NCBI RefSeq assembly: GCF_001613465.1
Contig: NZ_BDCK01000034.1
Span: 62,001-126,000, forward strand
Reading direction: 5' to 3'
Source of the DNA: Nocardia niwae NBRC 108934 = DSM 45340
Lineage (GTDB): Bacteria; Actinomycetota; Actinomycetes; Mycobacteriales; Mycobacteriaceae
Length of the DNA: 64,000 bases
Positions within the stretch are counted from its first letter, which is position 1, and every line of letters starts with the position of its first letter. The notes below the pieces were generated by a model. It was not told where the DNA came from, did no database searches, and saw only the letters and a list, made by a program, of their open reading frames with translations. The position numbers were made by a program, and so were the translations under genes. This document shows positions 7,078 through 15,855 of this stretch, piece by piece.

Positions 7078-8894
7078 CCGGGCCGGGCGCGGGTGACGCG
7101 CTGTTCGACAACGAGGACATGGCCGCGGGCTACGCGGCCGAACCGCAGGTCGAGTCCGCGGGCACGGTCGACGTCACCCAAGTGATCCCCGACCTCGCCG
7201 ACGCCGAGACGGTCGCCGAGGTCGTCGCCCCGCACCGCGCCATCGAGACCGCGGTGGGCGAGCCACTGTTGCGCACCGAGGGTCTGACCGTGCAATTCGG
7301 CGGCCTCACCGCCCTGGACCAGGTGAGTTTCGAGATCCGCCGCGGCGAGATCCTCGGTCTCATCGGGCCCAACGGCGCGGGCAAGACCACCTGCTTCAAC
7401 GCGATCACCGGTGTCTACCAGCCCGCCGCCGGACTGGTGTACTTCGACGGCAAGCCGCTCACCAAGACCAAGCGCAACGCCATCACCCGCCTCGGCATCG
7501 CGCGCACGTTCCAGAACGTGCGGCTCTTCGGCGAGATGACCGCGCTGGAGAATGTGGTGGTCGGCACCGACGCACGGCACAAGACCTCGGTGCCGGGTGC
7601 GGTATTCCGGACGCCGCGGCATCGGCGCGAGGAACGCGACGCGATCGAGCGCGGCATGGCGCTGCTGGAGTTCGTCGGTATCGCCCCGCGCGCGGTGGAG
7701 AAGGCGCGCAATCTGTCCTACGGCGACCAGCGTCGCCTGGAGATCGCCCGCGCGCTGGCCACCGAGCCGAAGCTGCTGTGCCTGGACGAGCCGGCGGCCG
7801 GGTTCAATCCGAGCGAGAAGTCCGCGCTCATGGACCTGATCCGCAAGATCCGCGACGACGGTTTCACCGTCCTGCTGATCGAGCACGACATGCGGCTGGT
7901 CATGGGCGTGACCGACCGGATCGTGGTGCTCGAGTTCGGCCGCAAGATCGCCGACGGGCTGCCCGCGGACATCAGGGACAACCCGGCGGTGATCGCCGCG
8001 TATCTCGGCGTGCCGGATGACGAGGTGCGCGCATCCGGCAGCGCCGCGACGGCAGACGGCGAGACCGGCGACGGCACACCGCCGGGCCCGGAACCCGCGG
8101 CGGTGCCGCTCGGTAAGGCGGCGGTCACCGAGCCGGTGACCGAGGCGCCGCGCGAGCAGGCGGGCGGCGGTGCGGCGCCGCTGCTGGAAGTCGAGGACAT
8201 GGTTGTCAACTACGGCAGAATCCAGGCGCTGCACGGGATTTCGCTGACCGTCGCCGAGGGCGAGCTGGTCACCCTGCTCGGAGCCAACGGCGCGGGCAAG
8301 ACGACCACCATGCGTGCGATGTCCGGGCTGTTGCCGCTGACCCGCGGCCGGATCATGTTCGAGGGTCGCGACATCACCCGGATGAAGGCGCACGAGCGGG
8401 TGACGCACGGGCTGATCCAGGCGCCGGAGGGCCGGGGCGTTTTCCCCGGCATGACGGTGCAGGAGAACCTCGACATGGGTTGTTACGGACGGAGTTTCAA
8501 GCAGAAGGCCGAGTACGAGCGGACTCTGGAGTGGGTCTTCGAGCTCTTTCCCCGGTTGCTCGAGCGGCGCAAGCAGGTCGGCGGCACGCTCTCCGGCGGT
8601 GAGCAGCAGATGCTCGCCATCGCCCGCGCGCTGATGGCGCGGCCGCGGCTGCTGCTGCTCGACGAGCCGTCGATGGGTCTGGCGCCCATGGTGATCCAGC
8701 AGATCTTCCGGATCATCGGCGAGATCAACCGGCAGGGCACCACGGTGCTGCTGGTGGAGCAGAACGCCCAGCAGGCGCTGGCCCGCAGCGACCGCGCCTA
8801 CATCATGGAAACCGGTGAGGTCACCAAGGCCGGCCGTGGTGCGGAATTGCTCACCGATCCCGCGGTGAAATCGGCGTATCTCGGCGTGGGTTAG
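7074..8894 (+). CDS. fused LivG-LivF ATPase of the branched-chain amino-acid ABC transporter
   Basis: One 606-residue frame holds two complete ABC ATPase domains. The first (about 65-315) is LivG-like: Walker A GPNGAGKT, signature LSYGDQRRLEIARAL, Walker B LLCLDEPAAG, and the C-terminal YLGVPDDEV typical of LivG. The second (about 370-606) is LivF-like: Walker A GANGAGKT, signature LSGGEQQMLAIARAL, Walker B LLLLDEPSMGLAP, ending SAYLGVG. An alanine-, glycine- and proline-rich linker (about 320-368) joins them. In most bacteria these are two proteins that pair at the membrane; here they are tied together. The start ATG overlaps the livM stop. An N-terminal extension of about 60 acidic residues precedes the LivG domain; its role is unknown. 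Confidence 0.9.
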   Translation: MTGPGAGDALFDNEDMAAGYAAEPQVESAGTVDVTQVIPDLADAETVAEVVAPHRAIETAVGEPLLRTEGLTVQFGGLTALDQVSFEIRRGEILGLIGPNGAGKTTCFNAITGVYQPAAGLVYFDGKPLTKTKRNAITRLGIARTFQNVRLFGEMTALENVVVGTDARHKTSVPGAVFRTPRHRREERDAIERGMALLEFVGIAPRAVEKARNLSYGDQRRLEIARALATEPKLLCLDEPAAGFNPSEKSALMDLIRKIRDDGFTVLLIEHDMRLVMGVTDRIVVLEFGRKIADGLPADIRDNPAVIAAYLGVPDDEVRASGSAATADGETGDGTPPGPEPAAVPLGKAAVTEPVTEAPREQAGGGAAPLLEVEDMVVNYGRIQALHGISLTVAEGELVTLLGANGAGKTTTMRAMSGLLPLTRGRIMFEGRDITRMKAHERVTHGLIQAPEGRGVFPGMTVQENLDMGCYGRSFKQKAEYERTLEWVFELFPRLLERRKQVGGTLSGGEQQMLAIARALMARPRLLLLDEPSMGLAPMVIQQIFRIIGEINRQGTTVLLVEQNAQQALARSDRAYIMETGEVTKAGRGAELLTDPAVKSAYLGVG

Positions 8895-8949
8895 GCGGCT
8901 TCGCCCGGCGGGCGCGCCTACTCCGGTGCCGCGCGGCCCGGCTCGAGGC

Positions 8950-10638
8950 ATGATCGTGACCATGGATGGTCACGACGAGCTGATGAGCCTGGCCGAGCGG
9001 TACTGGGACGCGGTGCTCGAGGCGGCGCCGAGCGAGGCCACCTTGCTCGGCGACCGCCGCTTCGACGATCGGATCGAGGATCTGTCCGCCGACGCCGAGC
9101 AGCGGTTGCTGTCGACCTGGCGTGAGTTGCTGCGCGCGGTCGACGTGCTCGACGCCGAGCGATTGAGCCCCGCCGACCGGATCACGCGCAGCTTGCTGCG
9201 TACCGAGCTGAGCGGCGCGGTCGAGCACTTGGAATGGCGGCCGATGGAACTGGCCTCCGATCAGATGAACGGCGTGCACGCCGGGGTGCTGATGGTGGCG
9301 CCGCAGACCAACGCGCCGCAACCGGAGAACGCGCTGGCGCTGGTGCGCCGCTACCGGCAGTTCGGCGACATGCTCGGACAAGCCGTGGAACGCTTCCGGG
9401 CCGGACTCGCAGCGGGCCGCCCGCCCGCGCGGATCACCATCGAGCGCTCGCTCAACCAGTTGGACGGCTATCTGGACTCGGACATAGCCGCCGACCCCTT
9501 CGTCACCTTCCCTGGGCCCGAGGGCTGGGACGGCGAGGCCGCGTGGCGCTCCGAATTGGCCGACGTGGCGCGGGATGTCATCCGTCCCGCGTTCCAGGTC
9601 TACCGCGACGCGCTCTACGACGAACTGCTGCCCGCCGCCCGTCCCGACGACCGGCCGGGCCTGTGCTGGCTCGGCGCCGACGGTGAGGACATCTACCGGC
9701 GGCTGCTGCGCCATCACACGACGTTGCCCGAGCTCGGCGCCGACGAGATCCACGACCTCGGTCTGGCCGAGCTGGCGAAGTTGCGCGAGGAGTACGCGAC
9801 GGTGGGCGCGCGCCTGTTCGGCACGGCCGATCTCGGCGAGATCTTCGCCCGGCTGCGCGACGATCCCGCGCTGTGCTACGACGACGCCGAGCAGATCATG
9901 TTCGACGCCCGCCGGGCGCTGGCCTTGGCCACCGCCGAGATGGGGAACTGGTTCGGGCGCCTGCCGAAGGAGTCCTGCGACATCGTGCCGGTGCCCGAGT
10001 TCCTGGCCGCGGATTCGCCTGCGGCCTACTATTTCCCGCCCGCGGCCGACGGTTCCCGTCCGGGCACGTATTTCGTCAACCAGCACCATCCCACCGGCCG
10101 GGGCCGCTTCGAGACCGCGTCGGTGGCCTATCACGAGGCGATTCCCGGACATCATCTGCAACTGACCATCGCCAACGAACTCGACCACCTGCCGCGCTTC
10201 CAGCGCCAGTCCTTCGCCAATACCGCCTTCGTCGAAGGGTGGGCGCTCTACACCGAGCGGCTGGCCGACGAAATGGGTTTGTACGAGGACGATCTCGGGC
10301 GGCTCGGCATGCTGGCCGGGGACTCATGGCGCTCCTGCCGCCTGGTGGTCGACACCGGTCTGCACGCGAAGGGATGGAGCAGGCAGCAGGCCATCGACTT
10401 CATGGTGGCCAACGCGCCGGTCGGACTGGCCGAGATCACGGTGGAGGTGGACCGCTACATCGCGATGCCGGGTCAGGCGGTCGGCTACAAGATCGGTCAG
10501 CTGGAGATCCTGCGCCAGCGGGTCGCGGCCACCGAGCGGCTCGGCGCGGCCTTCGACATCAAGGCCTTCCACGACCAGGTGCTCGGTTCCGGGTCGGTGA
10601 GCCTGCCCGTGCTGCGGGAACTGGTGGCCACGCTCTGA
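8950..10638 (+). CDS. DUF885 family protein, probable zinc metallopeptidase
   Basis: The 562-residue DUF885 protein is mostly alpha-helical. The motif HEAIPGHH near residue 395 contains the HExxH-like zinc site seen in the family, and a downstream VEGWALYTERL segment supplies a likely third ligand Glu. Family members are thought to be cytosolic or secreted metallopeptidases; no signal peptide is seen here, so cytosolic is likelier. The start is uncertain: ATG 8950, GTG 8956 (best spaced from the GAGG at 8945) and ATG 8962 are all possible. It lies between the liv operon and polA. Confidence 0.82.
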   Translation: MIVTMDGHDELMSLAERYWDAVLEAAPSEATLLGDRRFDDRIEDLSADAEQRLLSTWRELLRAVDVLDAERLSPADRITRSLLRTELSGAVEHLEWRPMELASDQMNGVHAGVLMVAPQTNAPQPENALALVRRYRQFGDMLGQAVERFRAGLAAGRPPARITIERSLNQLDGYLDSDIAADPFVTFPGPEGWDGEAAWRSELADVARDVIRPAFQVYRDALYDELLPAARPDDRPGLCWLGADGEDIYRRLLRHHTTLPELGADEIHDLGLAELAKLREEYATVGARLFGTADLGEIFARLRDDPALCYDDAEQIMFDARRALALATAEMGNWFGRLPKESCDIVPVPEFLAADSPAAYYFPPAADGSRPGTYFVNQHHPTGRGRFETASVAYHEAIPGHHLQLTIANELDHLPRFQRQSFANTAFVEGWALYTERLADEMGLYEDDLGRLGMLAGDSWRSCRLVVDTGLHAKGWSRQQAIDFMVANAPVGLAEITVEVDRYIAMPGQAVGYKIGQLEILRQRVAATERLGAAFDIKAFHDQVLGSGSVSLPVLRELVATL

Positions 10639-10742
10639 TGCCGCGGGACGCGACCGGCACCCGCGTCCGCGAGCCGCAGTATCGTCGCTCGGCGGCGCGG
10701 GGCTGCCGGGTGTCGGCGTATCGCCTTGTCGGTGCCGGTCCC

Positions 10743-10748
10743 TAGACT
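10743..10748 (+). promoter_or_regulatory. -10 box of a leaderless polA promoter
   Basis: TAGACT lies 7 nt before the GTG at 10756, with no ribosome-binding site between. Transcription would start at or next to the GTG, giving a leaderless mRNA. Confidence 0.6.
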
Positions 10749-10755
10749 CTGGGGC

Positions 10756-13500
10756 GTGAGTTCACCCACGACCGCTCCCCGTCCTGCTCCCGCGTCCGGC
10801 TCCGGCGATCCCGGCTCGGGAGACCGGCCGACGCTGCTGCTGCTGGACGGGCATTCGATCGCCTATCGCGCGTTCTTCGCGCTACCGGCGGAGAATTTCA
10901 AGACGGTCACCGGGCAGACCACGAACGCGGTGTACGGCTTCACCGCGATGCTGATCAACCTGCTGCGCGACGAGAAGCCGACGCATGTGGCCGCGGCGTT
11001 CGACGTCTCGCGCCAGACCTTCCGCGCCGAGGCGTACCCGGAGTACAAGGCCAACCGCACCACCACGCCGGACGAGTTCCGCGGTCAGGTCGAACTCACC
11101 AAGGACGTGCTGGGCGCGCTGGGTATCCCGGTGATGGCGATCGATGGCTTCGAGGCCGACGACATCATCGCCACGCTCACCACGCAGGCGACGGCCGCGG
11201 GTTTCCGCGTACTCATCGTCACCGGTGACCGGGACTCCATCCAGTTGGTGAACGAGAACGTCACCGTGCTGTACCCGCGTAAGGGCGTGTCGGACCTGAC
11301 CCGGTTCACCCCCGAAGAGGTGATGGCGAAGTACGGCCTCACGCCCGGCCAATACCCCGATTACGCGGCGCTGCGTGGCGATCCGAGCGACAACCTGCCC
11401 GGCATCCCGGGCGTGGGGGAGAAGACCGCGGCCAAATGGATCCGCGAGTACGGCGACCTGAACACGCTGGTGGAGAAGGTCGACCAGGTGAAGGGCAAGG
11501 TCGGCGACGCGCTGCGGGCGAACCTGAGCAGCGTGGTGCTCAACCGTCAGCTCACCGAGTTGATGCGGGAGGTGCCGCTGCCGTACACCCCCGATCAGCT
11601 GGCGCAGGGGCCGTGGGATCGCGAGAAGATCCATCAGCTGTTCGACGATCTCGAGTTCCGGGTGCTGCGCGACCGGCTGTTCGAGACGCTGGCCCCGCCG
11701 GAGCCGGAGGCGGAGGCGGGTTTCGAGATCAGCGGCGGCGCACTGGAGATCGGCGCGGTCGCGGACTGGCTGGCCGAGCACGCGAAAGCCGATGTGCGCC
11801 ATGGCGTCTCGATCCTCGGCACGGGCTCCCCGGCCGGTGGCGACGTGCGCGCGCTGGCCATCGCGGCGGGTGACGGCGAGAGCGGTTACATCGACGTCAC
11901 GGTGCTCACTCCCGAAGACGAGGCCGCGCTGGGCGCCTGGCTCGCCGACCCGGCGGTGCCGAAGGCGCTGCACGAGGCCAAGGCCGCCTTGCACGCCCTG
12001 CGCGGCCGCGGCTGGACCCTCGGCGGGTTGACCAGCGACACCGCGCTGGCGGCTTATCTGGTCCGCCCCGGCCAGCGCACGTTCAATCTCGACGACCTGT
12101 CGCTGCGCTACCTGCATCGGGAGCTGCGCGCCGAGACCGGCGAGACCGCGCAGCTGTCGCTGCTCGACGACGAGGACGCCGTCGACGCCGAATTGGCCCG
12201 GGCGCAGATGCTGCGCGCGCGGGCCGTCGCGGACCTGGCCGACGCACTCGACCGTGAACTGGCCCAGATCGAGTCCACCCCCCTGCTGGCGGATATGGAA
12301 CTGCCGCTGCTCGGTGTGCTGTCCACCTTGGAGGAGGCGGGCATCGCGGTGGACACCGATCAGCTGGCGACGCTGCAGCGGCAGTTCGCCGACCGGGTCG
12401 CCGAGGCGGCCGAGGCGGCCTACGACGTGATCGGCAAGCAGATCAACCTCGGCTCGCCCAAACAGCTGCAGGTGGTGCTGTTCGACGAACTGGACATGCC
12501 GAAGACCAAGCGCACCAAGACCGGCTACACCACCGATGCGGACGCGCTGGAGTCGCTGTACGAGAAGACCCAGCACGCGTTCTTGGAGCACCTGCTCGCG
12601 CATCGCGACGCCACTCGCCTGAAAGTCACCGTCGACGGCCTGCTCAAGTGCGTCGCCGAGGACGGTCGCATCCACACCACGTTCAATCAGACGATCGCGG
12701 CCACCGGGCGGTTGTCCTCGACCGAACCGAACCTGCAGAACATCCCGATCCGCACCGACACCGGCAGGCAGATCCGCGACACCTTCGTCGTCGGTGCCGG
12801 CTACCAGTCGCTGATGACCGCGGACTACAGCCAGATCGAGATGCGGATCATGGCGCACCTGTCCGGGGACGAGGGGCTGATCGAGGCGTTCAACTCGGGC
12901 GAGGATCTGCACAGCTTCGTGGCGTCGAAGGCGTTCGACATCCCGATCTCCGAGGTGAGCCCGGAGATGCGCCGCCGGATCAAGGCGATGTCCTACGGCT
13001 TGGCCTACGGGTTGAGCTCCTACGGTCTGTCCGCGCAGCTGAAGATCAGCACCACCGAGGCGAAGGAGCAGATGGAGGTCTACTTCGCCCGCTTCGGCGG
13101 CATTCGCGACTACCTGTACGAGGTGGTGGAGCAGGCGCGCAAGGTCGGTTACACCGAGACGCTGTTCGGTCGCCGCCGCTATCTCCCCGATCTGGACTCC
13201 AGCAACCGGCAGCGCCGGGAGGCGGCGGAGCGCATGGCGCTCAACGCCCCGATCCAGGGCACCGCGGCCGACATCATCAAGGTGGCGATGATCAACGTGC
13301 ACCGGGCGATGCGCGACGCCGGTCTGCGTTCCAGGATGCTGTTGCAGATCCACGACGAACTGCTGTTCGAGGTCGCCGACGGCGAACGGGAGGCGCTCGA
13401 GGCGCTGGCGCGCGAGCAGATGTCCGCGGCGATCGCCCTGTCGGTGCCGCTGGAGGTCTCGGTCGGCGTCGGCCGCAGCTGGGACTCCGCCGCGCACTGA
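10756..13500 (+). CDS. polA: DNA polymerase I
   Basis: The 914-residue product has an N-terminal 5'-3' exonuclease/flap domain (about 25-315), a central 3'-5' exonuclease-like fold (about 325-530) and a family A polymerase domain (about 540-914). Polymerase motifs A (DYSQIE, Asp690), B (RRRIKAMSYGLAYG, about 739) and C (HDE, about 866) are intact. The central domain lacks the usual catalytic DxE pattern, so proofreading is probably absent, as in mycobacterial PolA. It fills gaps and removes RNA primers in repair and replication. The GTG at 10756 is chosen because of the TAGACT box; the open frame runs back to 10726. Confidence 0.95.
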   Translation: MSSPTTAPRPAPASGSGDPGSGDRPTLLLLDGHSIAYRAFFALPAENFKTVTGQTTNAVYGFTAMLINLLRDEKPTHVAAAFDVSRQTFRAEAYPEYKANRTTTPDEFRGQVELTKDVLGALGIPVMAIDGFEADDIIATLTTQATAAGFRVLIVTGDRDSIQLVNENVTVLYPRKGVSDLTRFTPEEVMAKYGLTPGQYPDYAALRGDPSDNLPGIPGVGEKTAAKWIREYGDLNTLVEKVDQVKGKVGDALRANLSSVVLNRQLTELMREVPLPYTPDQLAQGPWDREKIHQLFDDLEFRVLRDRLFETLAPPEPEAEAGFEISGGALEIGAVADWLAEHAKADVRHGVSILGTGSPAGGDVRALAIAAGDGESGYIDVTVLTPEDEAALGAWLADPAVPKALHEAKAALHALRGRGWTLGGLTSDTALAAYLVRPGQRTFNLDDLSLRYLHRELRAETGETAQLSLLDDEDAVDAELARAQMLRARAVADLADALDRELAQIESTPLLADMELPLLGVLSTLEEAGIAVDTDQLATLQRQFADRVAEAAEAAYDVIGKQINLGSPKQLQVVLFDELDMPKTKRTKTGYTTDADALESLYEKTQHAFLEHLLAHRDATRLKVTVDGLLKCVAEDGRIHTTFNQTIAATGRLSSTEPNLQNIPIRTDTGRQIRDTFVVGAGYQSLMTADYSQIEMRIMAHLSGDEGLIEAFNSGEDLHSFVASKAFDIPISEVSPEMRRRIKAMSYGLAYGLSSYGLSAQLKISTTEAKEQMEVYFARFGGIRDYLYEVVEQARKVGYTETLFGRRRYLPDLDSSNRQRREAAERMALNAPIQGTAADIIKVAMINVHRAMRDAGLRSRMLLQIHDELLFEVADGEREALEALAREQMSAAIALSVPLEVSVGVGRSWDSAAH

Positions 13501-13517
13501 CCGGCGCAGCGGGACAT

Positions 13518-13543
13518 GCCGGGCCCGACCGCAGGGGCCCGGC
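13518..13543 (+). terminator. hairpin after polA
   Basis: A 9-bp inverted repeat (GCCGGGCCC at 13518-13526, GGGCCCGGC at 13535-13543) lies 18 bp after the polA stop. It is GC-rich without a T-run, as is usual for terminators in this group. Confidence 0.5.
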
Positions 13544-13682
13544 ACCCGGCATCTGAGAGCTATCATCGGGCAGCCACGCGCAAGTAAACGAATCACGATG
13601 AACGGGACGGATGTCCCGTGCCGCGCGGCGACCTACCGTGGGGCTGGTCATACACAGGGATTACCGAACTCAGGGATGGCCC

Positions 13683-14177
13683 ATGACTGTCACCGATGAG
13701 TACCTGCAGAACAACGCGGCTTATGCGAGCACCTTCCAGGGCCCGCTGCCGCTGCCGCCCTCGAAGGGCGTGGCCGTGGTCGCGTGCATGGACGCGCGGC
13801 TCAATGTGTACGGCGCGCTCGGCCTCGCCGAGGGCGAGGCGCACGTCATCCGCAACGCGGGCGGCGTGGTCACCGCCGACGAGATCCGCTCGCTGGCCAT
13901 CAGCCAGCGGCTGCTCGGGACCAGGGAGATCATCCTGATCCATCACACCGATTGCGGCATGCTCACCTTCACCGACGACGACTTCAAGGCGAGCATCCAA
14001 CAGGAGACCGGGATCAAGCCCGACTGGTCGGCGGAGGCGTTCTCCGACCTGGAAACCGATGTGCGCCAATCGATCGCGCGCATCGTCGCCAGCCCGTTCG
14101 TGCCGCACAAGGACTCGATCCGCGGCTTCGTCTTCGACGTCGCCACCGGCAAGCTGAACGAGGTCCTTTCCCGGTAG
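13683..14177 (+). CDS. beta-class carbonic anhydrase
   Basis: The 164-residue zinc enzyme interconverts CO2 and bicarbonate in the cytosol. The ligands Cys35, His88 and Cys91 and the Asp37-x-Arg39 dyad (CMDAR, then HHTDC) fall exactly where I expect them in the M. tuberculosis Rv1284 group, which it also matches in length. The start ATG is preceded by AGGGATGG. It stands alone between polA and a strong hairpin. Bicarbonate supply for carboxylases or pH balance is the likely role. Confidence 0.92.
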   Translation: MTVTDEYLQNNAAYASTFQGPLPLPPSKGVAVVACMDARLNVYGALGLAEGEAHVIRNAGGVVTADEIRSLAISQRLLGTREIILIHHTDCGMLTFTDDDFKASIQQETGIKPDWSAEAFSDLETDVRQSIARIVASPFVPHKDSIRGFVFDVATGKLNEVLSR

Positions 14178-14198
14178 GGGATCGAATTCTGCTGCGAC

Positions 14199-14236
14199 GC
14201 AGGGGGATCCGGGTGGAATCACCCGGATCCCCCTGC
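14199..14236. terminator. 17-bp perfect hairpin after the carbonic anhydrase gene
   Basis: The arms at 14199-14215 and 14220-14236 are perfectly complementary (core CAGGGGGATCCGGGTG) with a 4-nt loop GAAT. The hairpin begins 21 bp after the carbonic anhydrase stop and precedes the end of a small minus-strand gene, so it can serve both strands. Confidence 0.8.
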
Positions 14237-14267
14237 CTTGTGGCGTTCTCAGGAAGGCCGTGCACGA

Positions 14268-14411
14268 TCAGGCGCGCCGAGCCCGCGGCCGCCACCGGAT
14301 GGCCGGACCGTTTGCGAGCCCAGGGCGCTTGTTCCAAGCCACTTCGGCGAAGGCGGACAGGATGAGCAGGACGGCAAGGCCGGGGATGGTCATGGCCACG
14401 AGGAGACCCAT
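14268..14411 (-). CDS. small membrane protein, 47 residues
   Basis: The frame from ATG 14411 encodes a short protein with one hydrophobic segment, MGLLVAMTIPGLAVLLIL, followed by a basic tail rich in arginine. The opening resembles that of small actinobacterial DUF6191-type membrane proteins, though it is shorter than I remember them. No close ribosome-binding site is present (a GGAGGG lies about 14 nt upstream). It ends facing the carbonic anhydrase terminator. It could be a truncated relative or a chance frame. Confidence 0.4.
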   Translation of the reverse strand: MGLLVAMTIPGLAVLLILSAFAEVAWNKRPGLANGPAIRWRPRARRA

Positions 14412-14687
14412 GTCACCGACGCTGCCCTCCGCGCGGCCGCACCGTCCTGAACTGCGCGAACAGTACTCGCCAGTAGACAAATCGGGCATCGAATGTGGTT
14501 GCTATTGCCTCGCGATGTCCCTATCCTCGATGCCGTGCCGAATCCCGCCGACCGCCGCAGCGCAGCGCTCCTTGTCGCAGACCGCGACAGCGCTCTGCTT
14601 TCGGCGTCGCTCACCGGGCCCTCCGTGGCTGCGCAGGCTACCGCCTCCCAGCCCGAGGTTCGCGCCGAGCTACTTCCGCTCACCGCG

Positions 14688-14741
14688 ATGGTGGCGCCGC
14701 GTTCCCGAGTTCTCGTAGTACCCCGCCGTAGCGGGGTCTGA
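14688..14741 (+). CDS. putative leader peptide of a leucine-type attenuator
   Basis: A 17-codon frame reads MVAPRSRVLVVPRRSGV and ends in TGA. The run VLVV (branched-chain codons GTT CTC GTA GTA) is followed at once by a hairpin that spans the last codons. This is the layout of ribosome-mediated attenuators that sense branched-chain amino acids. It has no strong ribosome-binding site, although the frame is open well upstream. It precedes a gene for an orphan LeuA regulatory domain, which supports a leucine-responsive role. The peptide itself would have no function beyond translation. Confidence 0.45.
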   Translation: MVAPRSRVLVVPRRSGV

Positions 14742-14783
14742 TCCGGGCCGGCCCCCTCGCTGCGGGCTTTTCCACTTGTTAGT
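14711..14783 (+). promoter_or_regulatory. leucine-type RNA leader (attenuator) before the LeuA-domain gene
   Basis: The hairpin ACCCCGC-CGTA-GCGGGGT (14720-14737) overlaps the end of the leader peptide. Downstream, CCCCCTCGCTGC (14752-14763) can pair instead with the GTAGCGGGG half of that hairpin. The segment GCCCCCTCGCTGCGGGC followed by TTTTCC (14751-14772) looks like a terminator. The mutually exclusive pairings and the peptide resemble leader elements described upstream of leuA in Actinobacteria. This is inference from sequence; no folding was calculated. Confidence 0.5.
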
Positions 14784-14837
14784 GCTGGTCCCCTCTGTCA
14801 ACTGAGCCACGACATACTTCGGGAAGACCTACTTTCA

Positions 14838-15275
14838 ATGACCATCCTGACTCTTGATACAGACATGTTCCACGCCGCCGCTCCCAAGGGCCTACGCGCC
14901 GAAGCCGCCGGGCTGACCTCGGCGGAGTTCCACAGCCGCTACTGCGCGCACGGCGGCCCGATCCGCCTCGGGGAATGGTCGCCCGCGGGCGCCAGGACCG
15001 CGGCGTTCACCGCCACGCTCGAGTTCGCCGGCCATCTGCGGACCGTCGTCGCCACGGGCAACCCCGTCGCGGCGATGACCTCGGCTCTCTACGACGAGGG
15101 CTACCCCGTGGAGATCCTGCAGTTCCACCAGCGGCGCACCGCCGAGGGCACCGCCACCTTCGTGCAGTGCGAATGCAACGGCAGGCGCGGCTGGGGGGCG
15201 GCGATCGCGGATGACGGCGCCGAGTCGACGGTCCGCGCCATGATCGCGGGCGTCAACCTGCTCGGCACGTCCTGA
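14838..15275 (+). CDS. stand-alone LeuA-type allosteric (dimerisation) domain protein
   Basis: The 145-residue protein resembles only the C-terminal leucine-binding regulatory domain of 2-isopropylmalate synthase. The segment VVATGNPVAAMTSALYDEG matches the GxGPVxAxxxAL region. VEILQFHQRRTAEGTATFVQ matches the following beta strands. WGAAIADDGAESTVRAMIAGVN matches the closing WGVGID...AVVSAVNR region. The catalytic TIM barrel is absent. Such short proteins are sometimes annotated 'homocitrate synthase'. It may bind leucine or pair with LeuA or a similar synthase. A leucine-type leader lies upstream, and a dehydrogenase of the LeuB superfamily lies 1.2 kb downstream. Function is not established. 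Confidence 0.6.
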   Translation: MTILTLDTDMFHAAAPKGLRAEAAGLTSAEFHSRYCAHGGPIRLGEWSPAGARTAAFTATLEFAGHLRTVVATGNPVAAMTSALYDEGYPVEILQFHQRRTAEGTATFVQCECNGRRGWGAAIADDGAESTVRAMIAGVNLLGTS

Positions 15276-15345
15276 TTCGAGCGCGACCCCGCGGGTCGGC
15301 AGCACGCCGCCCCGCGGTGTCGCGTCGGCGGATCCGGACGCACAG

Positions 15346-15393
15346 CGGGCCCGGACACGGACTGCCGCTTCCGCGTGTCCGCCTCCGGGCCCG
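15346..15393. terminator. bidirectional hairpin between convergent genes
   Basis: CGGGCCCGGA (15346-15355) pairs with TCCGGGCCCG (15384-15393); inner GGACACG and CGTGTCC can pair as an alternative. It lies between the LeuA-domain gene and the convergent thioredoxin gene. Confidence 0.6.
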
Positions 15394-15436
15394 AACGAAT
15401 TCCATTGCGGCGCAGTGCCTCACCGCGCCGCGCGGC

Positions 15437-15808
15437 CTACTGCCCGGCCTGCTGCTGCTCGGCGAGCTGCTTGCGCACCTCGTCCATATCCAGCGCCTTG
15501 ACCTGGGTCACCAGATCCTCGAGCGCCGCGGGCGGCAGTGCGCCGGGCTGGGCGAACACCAGCACGCCTTCCCGGAACGCCATGATGGTCGGGATGGAGC
15601 GGATGTTGGCAGCCGCAGCGAGGCCCTGCTCGGATTCGGTGTCGACCTTTCCGTGCACCACGTCGGGGTGCTTGTCGGAGGAGGCCTCGAAAGTCGGTGC
15701 GAAGCTCTTGCACGGACCGCACCAATCGGCCCAGAAGTCGACGAGTACCACGTCGTTTCCGGTGACGATCTCATCGAAATTGTGCTGGGTCAGCGTCTGG
15801 GTGGCCAT
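15437..15808 (-). CDS. trxA: thioredoxin
   Basis: The 123-residue thioredoxin has the active site WCGPC (Cys30/Cys33) and the cis-proline segment IRSIPTIM. A C-terminal extension of about 15 residues rich in Glu and Gln (RKQLAEQQQAGQ) follows the normal fold. It reduces disulphides in the cytosol with electrons from thioredoxin reductase, which is not in the window. The start ATG at 15808 has GAGAGGA 6-12 nt upstream. It lies head-to-tail after the 2H phosphoesterase gene, 47 bp away, so the two may be co-transcribed. Confidence 0.93.
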   Translation of the reverse strand: MATQTLTQHNFDEIVTGNDVVLVDFWADWCGPCKSFAPTFEASSDKHPDVVHGKVDTESEQGLAAAANIRSIPTIMAFREGVLVFAQPGALPPAALEDLVTQVKALDMDEVRKQLAEQQQAGQ

Positions 15809-15855
15809 GACGTCCTCTCGTTTCGGTGTGCCTGCTATAACGCGGGCTTCCTCGG

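Noticed and set aside
10882-13596. A 904-codon frame antisense to polA
   Set aside because: It lies fully inside polA on the other strand and has the His/Arg/Gln-rich composition of a GC-bias shadow.
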